Origin: AP-15 sp963750195
Lineage (GTDB): Bacteria > Pseudomonadota > Alphaproteobacteria > ATCC43930 > CGMCC-115725
Reading direction: 5' to 3'
Length of the DNA: 64,000 bases
Assembly: GCA_963750195.1 (NCBI GenBank)
Contig: CAVVPS010000015.1
Location: forward strand, 51,726-115,725
Shown: piece by piece, positions 1 through 8,858 of the stretch
How positions within the stretch are numbered: the first letter of the stretch is position 1
Layout: every line of letters starts with the position of its first letter
Notes under the pieces: model-generated
Seen by the model: the letters and a program-made list of their open reading frames with translations, nothing else
Databases searched by the model: none
What the model was told of the DNA's origin: nothing
Made by a program: the position numbers and the translations under genes

Positions 1-1911
1 TGGCAACTCGAGGCCCGCGAGATCGATCATGACAAAGAGCTCAAGCTGGTCGAATTCCGCGACGTCACGATGGAAATCGACGGCTGGCCGGTCTTTTACA
101 GCCCGTACATGTCGACCCCCGACCCTACGGTCAAGCGCGCGACCGGGTTTCTGCCACCGTACTTCGGCGGCTCGAGTACCGTCGGAGCGCAAATAACGAT
201 CCCCTATTTCATAGTGCTCGGACCGGACAAGGATCTGACCCTCTTGCCGCGCCTTACCACCAAGGCGGGCCCGGTGCTGGCGGGCGAGTACGAACAGCGT
301 TTTGGCGATGGCTTTCTCGATGCTATCGGCAGCATCAACCGCAGCAATCCGAACGGAAGCGAGGGCCCCGGAGACGACGAGATTCGTGGCCACATCAACG
401 AGCACAGCGTGTTCGATCTCGACGACACCTGGCGCACCGGCCTCGACGTACAGCGCGTCTCCGATCAGAGCTATTTGCTGGAATTCGGCTATGGAAACCC
501 GCTGTTTAACGCTGAAATCAGCCGAGCCTACCTCGAAGGGTTCGACGCCCATGGCTCGACCGATGTCGACGCCTATGCATTTCAGCCGCTGTTGCCCGGT
601 CTCGGAACCTCAACCCAGCCGATTGTGCTCCCGGTCATCAACCGCAACTGGCAAAGCGATCCCGACCAACTCGGCGGACGGTGGAATCTGAACGCCAATC
701 TTCTCGACATTGTCCGCGACATCGGCACGCAAACAAGGCGCGTGTCGCTCGGCCCGGAATGGGAACGCACTTTCCGCGACGGCATCGGCGGGCAATATCA
801 GTTCTCTGCCAGTGTCCGCGGCGACGGCTATTGGGTCAACGATCTGAGCCCGCAGTCGAACCCTGACCTGCCCTCCGCCTTCTTCCCGATAAACGGTGTA
901 CCGGCCACCGATCCAACCAACCCGAATTTTCTGACCGGCCGCGTCTTTCCTCAGGTCGGGCTCAAATGGAGCTACCCACTGATCCACCCGGGCGAAACTC
1001 TGACGCCATTGGTCGAGCCGATCGTCGGCATTTACGCCGGCCCCGATGGCGGCAACCAGCGCAGGATCCCGAACGAGGACAGCCTTTCCTTCGGCTATGA
1101 CAATTCGTTGTTGTTTCGCCCGGACCGTCTGGCCGGCTACGATCTCCTCGATACCGGCCAGCGGGTCGATTACGGCCTAAAACTCGGCCTCTACGACAAT
1201 GCGGGGGGCGCCTACCGAGCACTGATCGGGCAGAGCTACCGGGCGGAGACCAATCTTTTTCTCCCGCCGGGCTCGGGCGCCGAAACACGGCTTTCCGATG
1301 TTGTCGGGCAAGTCGTGCTGTCGCCCGTTTCCTATCTCGACCTGATCTATCGCTTCCGCCTCAGCGGCACCGACTTGAGCTATCGCGAACAACAGGCCAC
1401 GGTCGCCACCGGGCCGCAGAACCTGCGTGTCAGCGCGAGTTACATTCTGATTCCTGCGCAGGTCGCGAGCGACGTGGTAACCAACCCGACCACCGGCCAG
1501 AATGTCCTCTACGGAAAACAGGAGCAGCTTTCGCTGTCGGCCACGGCAAAGATGACGCGCTATTGGTCGCTCCAGGGAAGCGAGACGGTGAATCTGACCA
1601 GCAGTTCAAACCTGGTCAACGGGATAGTGACGCCACAGGCGAACGGCAACAGCCTCTATGCTTCAATATCGGCGATTTATCAGGACGAGTGTATGGCCTT
1701 CATTGGCTCGTTGACCCAATCGGGGATACGCAACGGCGCCGTCACCCCGGGAGTCAGCGTGCTTTTCAGCGTGGTATTCAGAGAATCTCGGCGAGGTAGG
1801 CGGCAACGTCGCGACGATCGGCGGCGGGCAGTCTTAGAATATAGACTTGCGGCGACCCCGGATCCGCCGACGGCCGTTCGCGCTGGGGACAAAACCTTCC
1901 GGAAAGTGTAG
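1..1911 (+). CDS. lptD: LPS-assembly protein LptD, C-terminal part (5' end outside window)
   Basis: The reading frame is already open at base 1 and carries the LptD core. It starts in the periplasmic OstA-like region (VFYSPYMSTPDPTVKRATGF) and runs into the large outer-membrane beta-barrel that, with LptE, inserts lipopolysaccharide into the outer leaflet. The barrel strands continue to about base 1780. The last ~40 codons as read (RESRRGRRQRRDDRRR...) are not LptD-like. Skipping one base near 1780 gives ENLGEVGGNVATIGGGQS and a stop at 1835-1837, a far more typical ending. The annotated 1911 end is therefore probably a frameshift artefact. surA, pdxA and rsmA follow on the same strand, the usual alphaproteobacterial order. 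Confidence 0.9.
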   Translation, partial: WQLEAREIDHDKELKLVEFRDVTMEIDGWPVFYSPYMSTPDPTVKRATGFLPPYFGGSSTVGAQITIPYFIVLGPDKDLTLLPRLTTKAGPVLAGEYEQRFGDGFLDAIGSINRSNPNGSEGPGDDEIRGHINEHSVFDLDDTWRTGLDVQRVSDQSYLLEFGYGNPLFNAEISRAYLEGFDAHGSTDVDAYAFQPLLPGLGTSTQPIVLPVINRNWQSDPDQLGGRWNLNANLLDIVRDIGTQTRRVSLGPEWERTFRDGIGGQYQFSASVRGDGYWVNDLSPQSNPDLPSAFFPINGVPATDPTNPNFLTGRVFPQVGLKWSYPLIHPGETLTPLVEPIVGIYAGPDGGNQRRIPNEDSLSFGYDNSLLFRPDRLAGYDLLDTGQRVDYGLKLGLYDNAGGAYRALIGQSYRAETNLFLPPGSGAETRLSDVVGQVVLSPVSYLDLIYRFRLSGTDLSYREQQATVATGPQNLRVSASYILIPAQVASDVVTNPTTGQNVLYGKQEQLSLSATAKMTRYWSLQGSETVNLTSSSNLVNGIVTPQANGNSLYASISAIYQDECMAFIGSLTQSGIRNGAVTPGVSVLFSVVFRESRRGRRQRRDDRRRAVLEYRLAATPDPPTAVRAGDKTFRKV

Positions 1912-1952
1912 GGTGCGGTGTTCGTCAGGGAGGCACGGAGCTGGGCTGATCC

Positions 1953-3260
1953 ATGAAGGCAATTCGTTGGTTTTGCGTTCTTATGATCGTTCTCTGCGGC
2001 GTTTCGCGGGCGCAGACGACGGCGCCTGCGGCCTCGCACCGAGGCTCAGCGGCACCGGCGCCCGGAGCGTACCCCGAAATCCGAATCGCTGCGGTCGTCA
2101 ACGACGACGTGATCTCGGTTAGCGATCTCGCTTCGCGCATCAGGATGGTCATGCTGTCCACCAGCATTCCGGATACGCCGCAAGCGCGCCAGCGCCTTGC
2201 CGCCCAGGTTTTGCGGCAGCTGATAGACGAAAAACTGCAAATTCAGGAGGCGAAGCACAAGAACATCACCGCTACCGACGCTGAGATCAAAAAGGCGATC
2301 GCCACGATCGAGCAGCAAAACAACATGAAACCCGGTCAAATCGACCAGATCCTCAAGGCGAACGGCATCGAACATAGCGCGATGGTCCAGCAAGTGACGG
2401 CGTCGATCGTGTGGGCAAAGCTGATTCGCCAGATCGCGGCCGACACCGACCCGGTCTCCGACGAAGAGGTCGAGGACACGCTAAAGCGGCTAAAGCAAAA
2501 CGAAAATGATCCACAAAGCCGCGTCGCCGAGATCTTTCTCGCGGTCGACAACCCGCAGCAGGACGCGGAAGTGCTCGCACTGGCCAATCGGCTGATCGAC
2601 CAGATGAAGCAGGGCGCGCGGTTTTCCGCGGTCGCCCGGCAATTCTCGCAATCCGCCACCGCAGCCGTCGGCGGCGACATCGGCTGGATTCAGCCTGACG
2701 AGCTCAGCCCTCCGCTGGCGAAGGCGGTGGGACCGATGCGTCCTGGCGAGCTGTCTCCGCCGATCCGGACCCCGGCCGGCTATTATATTTTGCTCGTTCT
2801 CGACCGGCGCAATGGCCGCGTGGTCAGCGCGGACGATACGATCCTGCACATCGTGCAAGTGGTCTTCCCGCTGCCTCCGCAACCGAGCGAGGAAGCCCGC
2901 CGCGCCGCGCTCGCCGAAGCGGCGGCGGCAAGGACAGACGCGAAAAACTGCCAGGATATGCTGCGTATCGGCAAGGCGAAGGCGTCCCAATTGTCGAGCG
3001 AGGGCGATCTGCGGGCGAGCCAGATCTCTCCGGCGATGCGCAGCGTCGTGCTCGGCCTCGGGATCGGACAGCCATCGGAGCCGATTGTTCAAAAAAACGG
3101 GATCGGCGTGATTATGGTGTGCAAAAAGACCGAGCCGAAACCGACCGTTACTACGCGCGACGAGGTCTTCGAATCCTTGATGCGCGAGCGCCTTGACACG
3201 CTGGCCCGCCGTTATATGCGAGATCTGCGGCGCTCCGCCTATGTCGATGTCCGGGTTTGA
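1953..3260 (+). CDS. surA: Periplasmic peptidyl-prolyl isomerase/chaperone SurA
   Basis: This 435-residue protein begins with a signal peptide (MKAIRWFCVLMIVLCGVSRA, cleaved near residue 20). An N-terminal SurA chaperone domain follows, then a parvulin (PpiC) domain at about residues 190-290 with the GGDIGWI...ELSPP...TPAGYYIL pattern. A second, degenerate parvulin-like region comes before the C-terminal helix. SurA escorts unfolded outer-membrane proteins, including LptD, across the periplasm to the BAM complex, which fits its position just after lptD. A GGGAGG-like ribosome site lies about 20 bases upstream of ATG 1953. The stop overlaps the region where pdxA begins, suggesting co-translation. 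Confidence 0.93.
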   Translation: MKAIRWFCVLMIVLCGVSRAQTTAPAASHRGSAAPAPGAYPEIRIAAVVNDDVISVSDLASRIRMVMLSTSIPDTPQARQRLAAQVLRQLIDEKLQIQEAKHKNITATDAEIKKAIATIEQQNNMKPGQIDQILKANGIEHSAMVQQVTASIVWAKLIRQIAADTDPVSDEEVEDTLKRLKQNENDPQSRVAEIFLAVDNPQQDAEVLALANRLIDQMKQGARFSAVARQFSQSATAAVGGDIGWIQPDELSPPLAKAVGPMRPGELSPPIRTPAGYYILLVLDRRNGRVVSADDTILHIVQVVFPLPPQPSEEARRAALAEAAAARTDAKNCQDMLRIGKAKASQLSSEGDLRASQISPAMRSVVLGLGIGQPSEPIVQKNGIGVIMVCKKTEPKPTVTTRDEVFESLMRERLDTLARRYMRDLRRSAYVDVRV

Positions 3261-3265
3261 CCGCC

Positions 3266-4267
3266 ATGCAGTTGCCGATCGCCGTTACCATGGGCGAGCC
3301 CGCCGGGATCGGCGGTGAGATCGCGCTCAAGGCCTGGCTCGGCCGCAGCCGAGGGGTCCCGGCCTTTTACCTGATCGACAACCCTGATCGCGTTGTGTCC
3401 TTGGCGGCGGCGCTCGGCTGGCCGGTGCCGGTCCGGCCGATCACAACGCCTGCTCAGGCGCCCGAAATCTTCGCCGAAGCGCTGCCTGTCGCCCCGATCG
3501 GCACAGCACTGTGCGGTCGGGCGGGCTACCCCGACCCGGCTGATGGCCCTGCGATCATCGGCGCGATCGAAGCCGCCGTGGCCGATGTTCGCGCGCGCCG
3601 CGCCGCTGCCCTCGTCACCAACCCGATTCACAAGGACAGCCTTTATCGCGCCGGCTTTCGTCATCCCGGCCATACCGAATACCTGGCCGAACTCGCCGGT
3701 AAGGGAGCGACGCCGGTTATGATGCTAGTCTGTCCTGAGCTGCGGGTCGTCCCGATCACGATCCATCTGGCTCTGCGGCGGGCGGTCGAAAGCTTGACCG
3801 CTGCGGCGATCGTCGAAGCCGGCCGGGTGACCGCGGCGGCGTTGCGCCAGGATTTCGGCGTCGCCGCGCCGGTACTCGCCGTCGCTGGTCTCAACCCCCA
3901 TGCGGGTGAGGCGGGCGGTCTGGGCCATGAGGAGATCGAGATCATCGCCCCGGCCATCGCCGCGCTGCGCGCCGCCGGTATCGACGCGCGCGGGCCGCTG
4001 GCGGCCGACACGATGTTCCACCCCGAAGCGCGCCGATCTTATGACGCCGCCCTATGCATGTATCACGACCAGGCCTTGATCCCAATCAAGACCATCGACT
4101 TCGATGGCGGCGTCAACGTGACCTTGGGGCTGCCGTTTGTGCGCACCTCGCCGGACCACGGCACCGCATTCGCGATCGCCGGGCGCGGCGTCGCCCGCGC
4201 CGGCAGCCTGATCGCCGCGCTACGACTGGCTGCCGAGATGGCGGCGAAGCGGATGGCCCTGGCCTGA
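3266..4267 (+). CDS. pdxA: 4-hydroxythreonine-4-phosphate dehydrogenase
   Basis: PdxA oxidises 4-phosphohydroxy-L-threonine in the DXP-dependent pathway to pyridoxal 5'-phosphate. The 333-residue protein has the family's opening (IAVTMGEPAGIGGE), the metal-binding histidines in HPGHTEYLAEL and MYHDQALIPIK, and the phosphate-site stretch FDGGVNVTLGLPFVRTSPDHG. Length matches the family. ATG 3266 lies six bases after the surA stop. An in-frame TTG at 3257 overlapping that stop is an alternative. The gene sits between surA and rsmA, the same neighbours as in many proteobacteria. Confidence 0.95.
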   Translation: MQLPIAVTMGEPAGIGGEIALKAWLGRSRGVPAFYLIDNPDRVVSLAAALGWPVPVRPITTPAQAPEIFAEALPVAPIGTALCGRAGYPDPADGPAIIGAIEAAVADVRARRAAALVTNPIHKDSLYRAGFRHPGHTEYLAELAGKGATPVMMLVCPELRVVPITIHLALRRAVESLTAAAIVEAGRVTAAALRQDFGVAAPVLAVAGLNPHAGEAGGLGHEEIEIIAPAIAALRAAGIDARGPLAADTMFHPEARRSYDAALCMYHDQALIPIKTIDFDGGVNVTLGLPFVRTSPDHGTAFAIAGRGVARAGSLIAALRLAAEMAAKRMALA

Positions 4268-5124
4268 CGCCCACATCTGAGCCCGCTCTCCGGGCCGCCT
4301 CGGTTGCGCTGCCGCCGCTGCGCGAGGTCATCGCCCGACACGCCATCGCGGCGCAGCGCCGGTACGGGCAGAATTTTCTCCTCGACCTCAACCTGACGGG
4401 CAGGATCGCCCGCGCCGCCGGGCCGCTCGACAAGGCCACGGTCATCGAGATTGGCGCCGGTCCCGGCGGCCTGACCCGCGCGCTGCTCGCCGAAGGCGCG
4501 CGCCGCGTCGTCGCAATCGAGCGCGACCCGCGCTGCCTCGCTGCCCTCGCCGAGCTGGCGGCGGCATATCCAGGGCGCCTCGACCTCGTCGCTGGGGACG
4601 CGCTGGCGATCAACCCAGCGGCGCTCGCCGCCGCGCCGCGCAAGATCGTCGCCAACCTGCCCTACAACATCGCCACCGCGCTGCTGCTCGCCTGGCTTGG
4701 CCAAATCCGCGCTTTCGACAGCCTGACCTTGATGTTTCAGCGCGAGGTGGCGTGGCGCCTGACAGCGGCGCCGTGCACCAAAGCTTACGGGCGGCTCTCG
4801 GTCTTGACCCAATGGCTCGCCGAGCCGCGCATTCTGTTCGACGTGCCGGCCCGCGCCTTCACTCCGCCGCCCAAGGTGATGTCGAGCCTGGTCGGCATCA
4901 TCCCGCGCGCCGCCCCGCTGGCCCCGGCGGTAAAGCCCGCGCTCGAACGCGTCACCGCCGCCGCCTTCGGCCAGCGCCGCAAGATGCTGCGTTCTAGCCT
5001 CGAAGTGCTCGGCGTCCCGGTCATCCCCTTGCTCGACCGCGCCGGCGTCCCGCCAACCGCCCGCGCCGAAGAGCTCTCCATCGCCGCATTCTGCGCTCTA
5101 GCGAGGGCGATCGAGGAAGGATAG
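4264..5124 (+). CDS. rsmA: 16S rRNA (adenine1518-N6/adenine1519-N6)-dimethyltransferase
   Basis: RsmA (KsgA) dimethylates two adjacent adenines in helix 45 of 16S rRNA during late 30S assembly. The protein shows the N-terminal QNFLLD motif, the SAM-binding VIEIGAGPGGLTRALL (motif I), acidic VVAIERD, and the catalytic NLPYNIATALL (motif IV). The start is unresolved. The only ATG/GTG/TTG in this frame ahead of the conserved core is ATG 4054, which would add 70 low-complexity Arg-rich residues overlapping pdxA. I place the start at CTG 4264, which overlaps the pdxA stop (CTGA) and gives a normal 286-residue protein. This start is an inference. Confidence 0.9.
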   Translation: MTPTSEPALRAASVALPPLREVIARHAIAAQRRYGQNFLLDLNLTGRIARAAGPLDKATVIEIGAGPGGLTRALLAEGARRVVAIERDPRCLAALAELAAAYPGRLDLVAGDALAINPAALAAAPRKIVANLPYNIATALLLAWLGQIRAFDSLTLMFQREVAWRLTAAPCTKAYGRLSVLTQWLAEPRILFDVPARAFTPPPKVMSSLVGIIPRAAPLAPAVKPALERVTAAAFGQRRKMLRSSLEVLGVPVIPLLDRAGVPPTARAEELSIAAFCALARAIEEG

Positions 5125-5242
5125 CCCGAACCGGCCCTTGGCCAAACCGCCCGCACCGCTCCGGCATACCTGTTCCACTGTTTTACCAGGCCCAGTTTGG
5201 GTCCCTGCAATTCCTGCAATCACATCCGCATCACACGCAGCA

Positions 5243-5276
5243 AAAAGACCCGCCGGCGGGGCCGGACGGGCCTTTT
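5243..5276. terminator. Bidirectional rho-independent terminator
   Basis: An interrupted stem AAAAG-A-CCCG pairs with CGGG-C-CTTTT around a GC-rich loop, so a U-tract follows the stem in both directions. It lies between the convergent ends of rsmA (+) and the small secreted protein gene (-) and could serve both. Confidence 0.7.
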
Positions 5277-5294
5277 ATGCATGCGATCGAGGGT

Positions 5295-5570
5295 TTAGTT
5301 CGGAGCGGGGCCGAAATGGGGCGACGCCGAATATGGATGTGTCGCCGGATCGTCATTGGATGGCGCCGCCGTGTAATGTTGCTCTTGCCATGCGGCGTTG
5401 TTGCCGGGGTTGGGAGTGATTTTATCGGACGATACCGAGGGCATCGTTGCGGTCGGAGCCGTCTCGGGGCTGGTCGGCAGCAAGGCCGAGACTGACTGCG
5501 CATTGGCGGTTACGGTGACGGCCGCCAGCAACCCTACGCCCATAACCGTCGATTTGAGCAAACTGCGCAT
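5295..5570 (-). CDS. Small secreted protein of unknown function
   Basis: The 91-residue product opens with a clear Sec signal peptide (MRSLLKSTVMGVGLLAAVTVTANAQ, cleavage after NAQ). The mature part is short, rich in Pro, Ser, Thr, Ala and Asn, and probably unstructured. No domain is recognised. A GGAG ribosome site stands about 8 bases before ATG 5570 and a terminator follows the stop. Signal peptide, ribosome site and terminator together support a real monocistronic gene. The mature protein could be periplasmic or secreted. Function unknown. Confidence 0.7.
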   Translation of the reverse strand: MRSLLKSTVMGVGLLAAVTVTANAQSVSALLPTSPETAPTATMPSVSSDKITPNPGNNAAWQEQHYTAAPSNDDPATHPYSASPHFGPAPN

Positions 5571-5737
5571 TGTGAGTTCTCCACTCTCAGATCCTGTGAC
5601 TCAATACCTCAGCACGAGATTACAATGAATTCAAATGATAATTGTGCATCGCACACATGCGCAGCATTCATAAAGAATCGTGACACCGGGGTCGCTCGCG
5701 GCCAGTGAGCCGGGGCGCCTTCGGCCGTTAAAACGAG

Positions 5738-5759
5738 AGCGGCGCTCGAAGGCGCCGCT
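5738..5759 (-). terminator. Hairpin terminator after the PEP-CTERM gene
   Basis: A perfect 8-bp stem AGCGGCGC/GCGCCGCT with a 6-base loop is followed, on the minus strand, by CTCGTTTTA. It begins about 16 bases after the stop of the PEP-CTERM gene. Confidence 0.65.
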
Positions 5760-5775
5760 GTTCCATCGCATTGGA

Positions 5776-6434
5776 TCAGGCAGCCCTGCGGCGGATCGCC
5801 GCCAGTCCGGCCAATCCGACCCCGAGCAATGAAAGGGTCATCGGCTCCGGTACGGGATCCGCGGGAGGGGCAATACCCAGAAAGCCGAAGATCAGGTCGT
5901 TGTAGTCGAAGTCACTATTTTGATTGGCCAGCAAATCCTCCATGCCGGCAAAGGTCCAGTCGCCGATCGGCGCGATCCCGGTCATCACGCCGTAAGCCGC
6001 GCCTAGGTCCGCCTGCGTCAAGTACGTACGAGGTGCATCGGTTTGGAAATCGGCGTAGGTCGATTGAACGGCGATGTGCTGGTCACCGTCACTTGCGGCG
6101 ACGCCGGCCTGAAAGCTGTCGCCGGTCGTTTGGTTCGTGAATACAAAATCGAGAACCTGGCCTACCGTAAGGCCGGTTAGCTGTCGCCTCGGTGCCGAGC
6201 GTATCCTGATTGCTGATCAGCAAACTGACGCCATTGAGGAGTAGATCCACATCGGCCGCACTCTGGTAGGCGAAGACAATGTCCACCGTCGACTGCATCC
6301 GCGGTGATCGAGCAGGTCGTGCCGGCACCCGAATCCGGCGCGCTGATGGGCGTGCTGGACACGCACGTTGCCTGGGCCTGGCTAGCGGCGCCGAGGGCGA
6401 CAATGGCCGCCGCGGCGAGCAGGAGCTTTTTCAT
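5776..6434 (-). pseudogene. PEP-CTERM sorting-domain protein, broken by two shifts
   Basis: The gene opens with signal peptide MKKLLLAAAAIVALGAASQA (ATG 6434) and closes with a classic PEP-CTERM anchor: VPEP, a hydrophobic helix LSLLGVGLAGLAA, then IRRRAA. The middle reads in three frames. STVDIVFAYQSAADVDLLLN lies one base out of phase with the signal-peptide part (shift near 6292). LTGLTVGQVLDFVFTNQTTG lies one base further (shift near 6181). Removing one base at each place restores a continuous secreted protein of about 218 residues. PEP-CTERM proteins are exported and processed by exosortase/EpsH systems, usually in extracellular-polysaccharide producers. No exosortase is in this window. 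It may be a true pseudogene or an intact gene with sequencing insertions. Confidence 0.75.
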
Positions 6435-7013
6435 CACATCCGTCCACAGAACCTGAAAATTCCAACTACGGCTTTGCACGCAATTGTCATGCCGGCGCTA
6501 AATTACGATTGATTTCAATGCTATGGCATCTATCTCACGATGAGCGGAACCAATGGTGTAAAATTTTCCGACGGCCCAATTTCGCTGTCGATTCCAAAAG
6601 AGAACATGAATTTAATTAGATACCACTTTAACTTGCCGAACATCCACAAAAAATTGAGTAAAACCTTCGACATACGTAAACCGAGAACTGCCGGCCCTTT
6701 GTCAGCAAGCTCTACCGCATTGAGATAAACGGGGCGACCCGGCAGCCGCATCCTCAGACGCCGTCGCGAGCGGCGGGCTTGCCGTTGGGTCTGCGGAGCC
6801 CGTTAGTCTCGCCCGTGCAGCTCCGGAGGTGACAGCGCTGCCGTTCGGCGGTGGCGATCCCCCGCGCCCGCGCTGGCGGGGGAATGTTTCAGCCAGCTGA
6901 CCGAGCCCGATTGTCTACTCGCGAAATTGCCATGCGAGCGTAATCGAACCGTCTCGGAGGTGTCATGGACGGCTCATAGCATGCCCGCGAAATCGGCAAT
7001 GATGGAGGGGGCG
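6435..7013. other. Intergenic region with an AT-rich island
   Basis: No convincing gene is present. Bases ~6500-6730 are clearly richer in A/T than the surrounding GC-rich DNA. Short open frames here (for example 62 codons from 6540 on the plus strand) have no ribosome site or recognisable domain. The stretch probably holds the promoter of the PEP-CTERM gene. A GC hairpin (CCCCCGC.../...GCGGGGG) lies near 6855-6885. Confidence 0.5.
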
Positions 7014-8803
7014 ATGGCCACAAGATGGTGGGGTGCGGTCTTGGCTGCGGGATTGCTGGCGGTATCGGCCGGCCCACAGGTCTACGCGGATGGCGGCGGC
7101 GATTTCGGCGGCAGCAACATCAAGCGGGTACTGCTGATCAGTATCGACGGCATGCACGCGCTCGATTTTATCAACTGTGCGCAAGGCATTAGCGGGGTCA
7201 ATGGCGGTTCGCCTTATTGCCCTAATCTGGCCGAACTGGCGGAGACGGGTGTCAATTATCTTGAGGCTTCCGCGTCGAAACCGTCCGATTCGTTTCCCGG
7301 ACTGATGGCGCTGGTGTCGGGGGGCTCGCCGCGAACCGTCGGCGCCTTTTACGACGTTGCCTATGACCGCGTTCTCGCGCCGCCCGCAACGACCACCGGC
7401 AACGGCGTCGCTGCGGGGGCTTGCGTGCCCAACACGCCAAATGGCACGAGAACCGAATACGAGGAGGGTATCGACCGCGACCAGAGCCTGCTGAACGGCG
7501 GAGCCCCTGGAGCCTCTCTCACCGACGGAGGCATTGCGTCGATCGATCCGCAAAAGCTCGATTCGCGATCCTTATGAGAGCTGTACGCCGGTCTATCCGT
7601 GGAATTTCGTGCGGACGAACACGATCTTTGGGGTCGTGCACAAAGCCGGCGGCTACACCGCATGGTCGGACAAGCATCCTTCCTACTCTTCGGTCTCCGG
7701 CCCCGGCAAGGGGAAGAACGTCGACGATTACTACTCCCCAGAGATTAACTCGAATGTCGTGGCTTTGCCCGGCAGTATCACTACCTCTGCCCGGCAATCC
7801 ATCTTGCGATCCGGTCCGCGGACCCCACAAACACGGGTTCGTGGACCGACAGTTTCGCTAACATCCAATGTTACGATAACCTGAAAGTTCAGGCTATCAT
7901 TAACGAGATCAACGGCAAGGATCACAGCGGCCAGTATCGCCGGCCGGTTCCAAGCGTGTTCGGAATGAACTTCCAGGTGGTCAGCGTCGGCCAGAAGCTC
8001 ATCGAAAAGTCGATCGCGGTGAAGGGCGGCTATCTCGACAATATCGGCACGCCGAGCCAGGCGCTGCTCGGTGAAATCCAATTCGCCGATATATCCATCG
8101 GGAACATGGTAAAAGCGCTCAAGCAGAATGGGCTCTACCAATCGACACTGATCGTCATTTCGGCCAAGCACGGTCAGAGCCCGATCGACTCCGACTCGAT
8201 ACCTGGGCATATCGATCGTCCCCGAAGACCCGACCCAGACATCGCCGATCACGACCTCGCCGGCGACGATCCTGGACAGTCTGCTGCCACCGTCCGAGCA
8301 GCCATCCAACAGCCCCCCGGAGATCGGCCCGACCGAGGACGACATCTCGCTGCTCTGGCTAACGAATTCAACCGAAACGTCGAGTGCCGTGCAAACGCTG
8401 GAGACGACATCGCCGGCGACGAACAACATTGCTGGTATCGGCCAAATCTATCTCGGGGCCCGGGATTGCCCAGATGTTCAACCCGCCGGGGCTGCCGCCA
8501 AGCGGCGATCCGCGCACGCCGGATATCATTGTCATCCCGAATATCGGCGTTACCTATTCGGGAAGCGGCAAGAAACTTGCCGAACACGGCGGCTTCTCGC
8601 ACGATGACACGAACGTAATGATGTTGCTGTCAAATCCGAGTTTTGCCGCCGGGACAGTGACCAGCCCGGTCGAGACCGACCAGATCGCGCCGACCATCCT
8701 CGCGGCTCTGAGGCTCGATCCCGAGAAACTGACCGCCGTGCAGAAGGAAGGCACGCAGGTGTTGCCCGGTGTCGGGCTCGACTCTGGAAAAGGGCATTAC
8801 TAA
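7014..8803 (+). pseudogene. Secreted type I phosphodiesterase/nucleotide pyrophosphatase-like protein, frameshifted
   Basis: ATG 7014 has a strong GGAGG ribosome site 5 bases upstream and starts a signal peptide (MATRWWGAVLAAGLLAVSAG). The family start KRVLLISIDGMHALDF follows, with the metal-binding Asp, then SASKPSDSFPGLMALVSGG. Later blocks match the phosphodiesterase/alkaline-phosphatase superfamily: LIVISAKHGQSPID and VTYSGSGKKLAEHGGFSHDDTNVMMLL (metal-binding His and Asp). These blocks lie in different frames, with shifts near 7558 (+1), 7785 (-1 or +2), 8190 and 8457 (+1). Four shifts in 1.8 kb is more than elsewhere in the window, so a genuine pseudogene is possible. The fold predicts hydrolysis of phosphodiester or phosphomonoester substrates in the periplasm. 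Confidence 0.75.
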
Positions 8804-8858
8804 CCCGAACCCGAAGCCGAGGGGCGTCCCCTAAGCCGGGGCGACCCTCCCGCACCGT

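Noticed and set aside
6540..6728. 62-codon plus-strand frame in the AT-rich island
   Set aside because: No ribosome site or family resemblance. A chance frame in AT-rich DNA is more likely.
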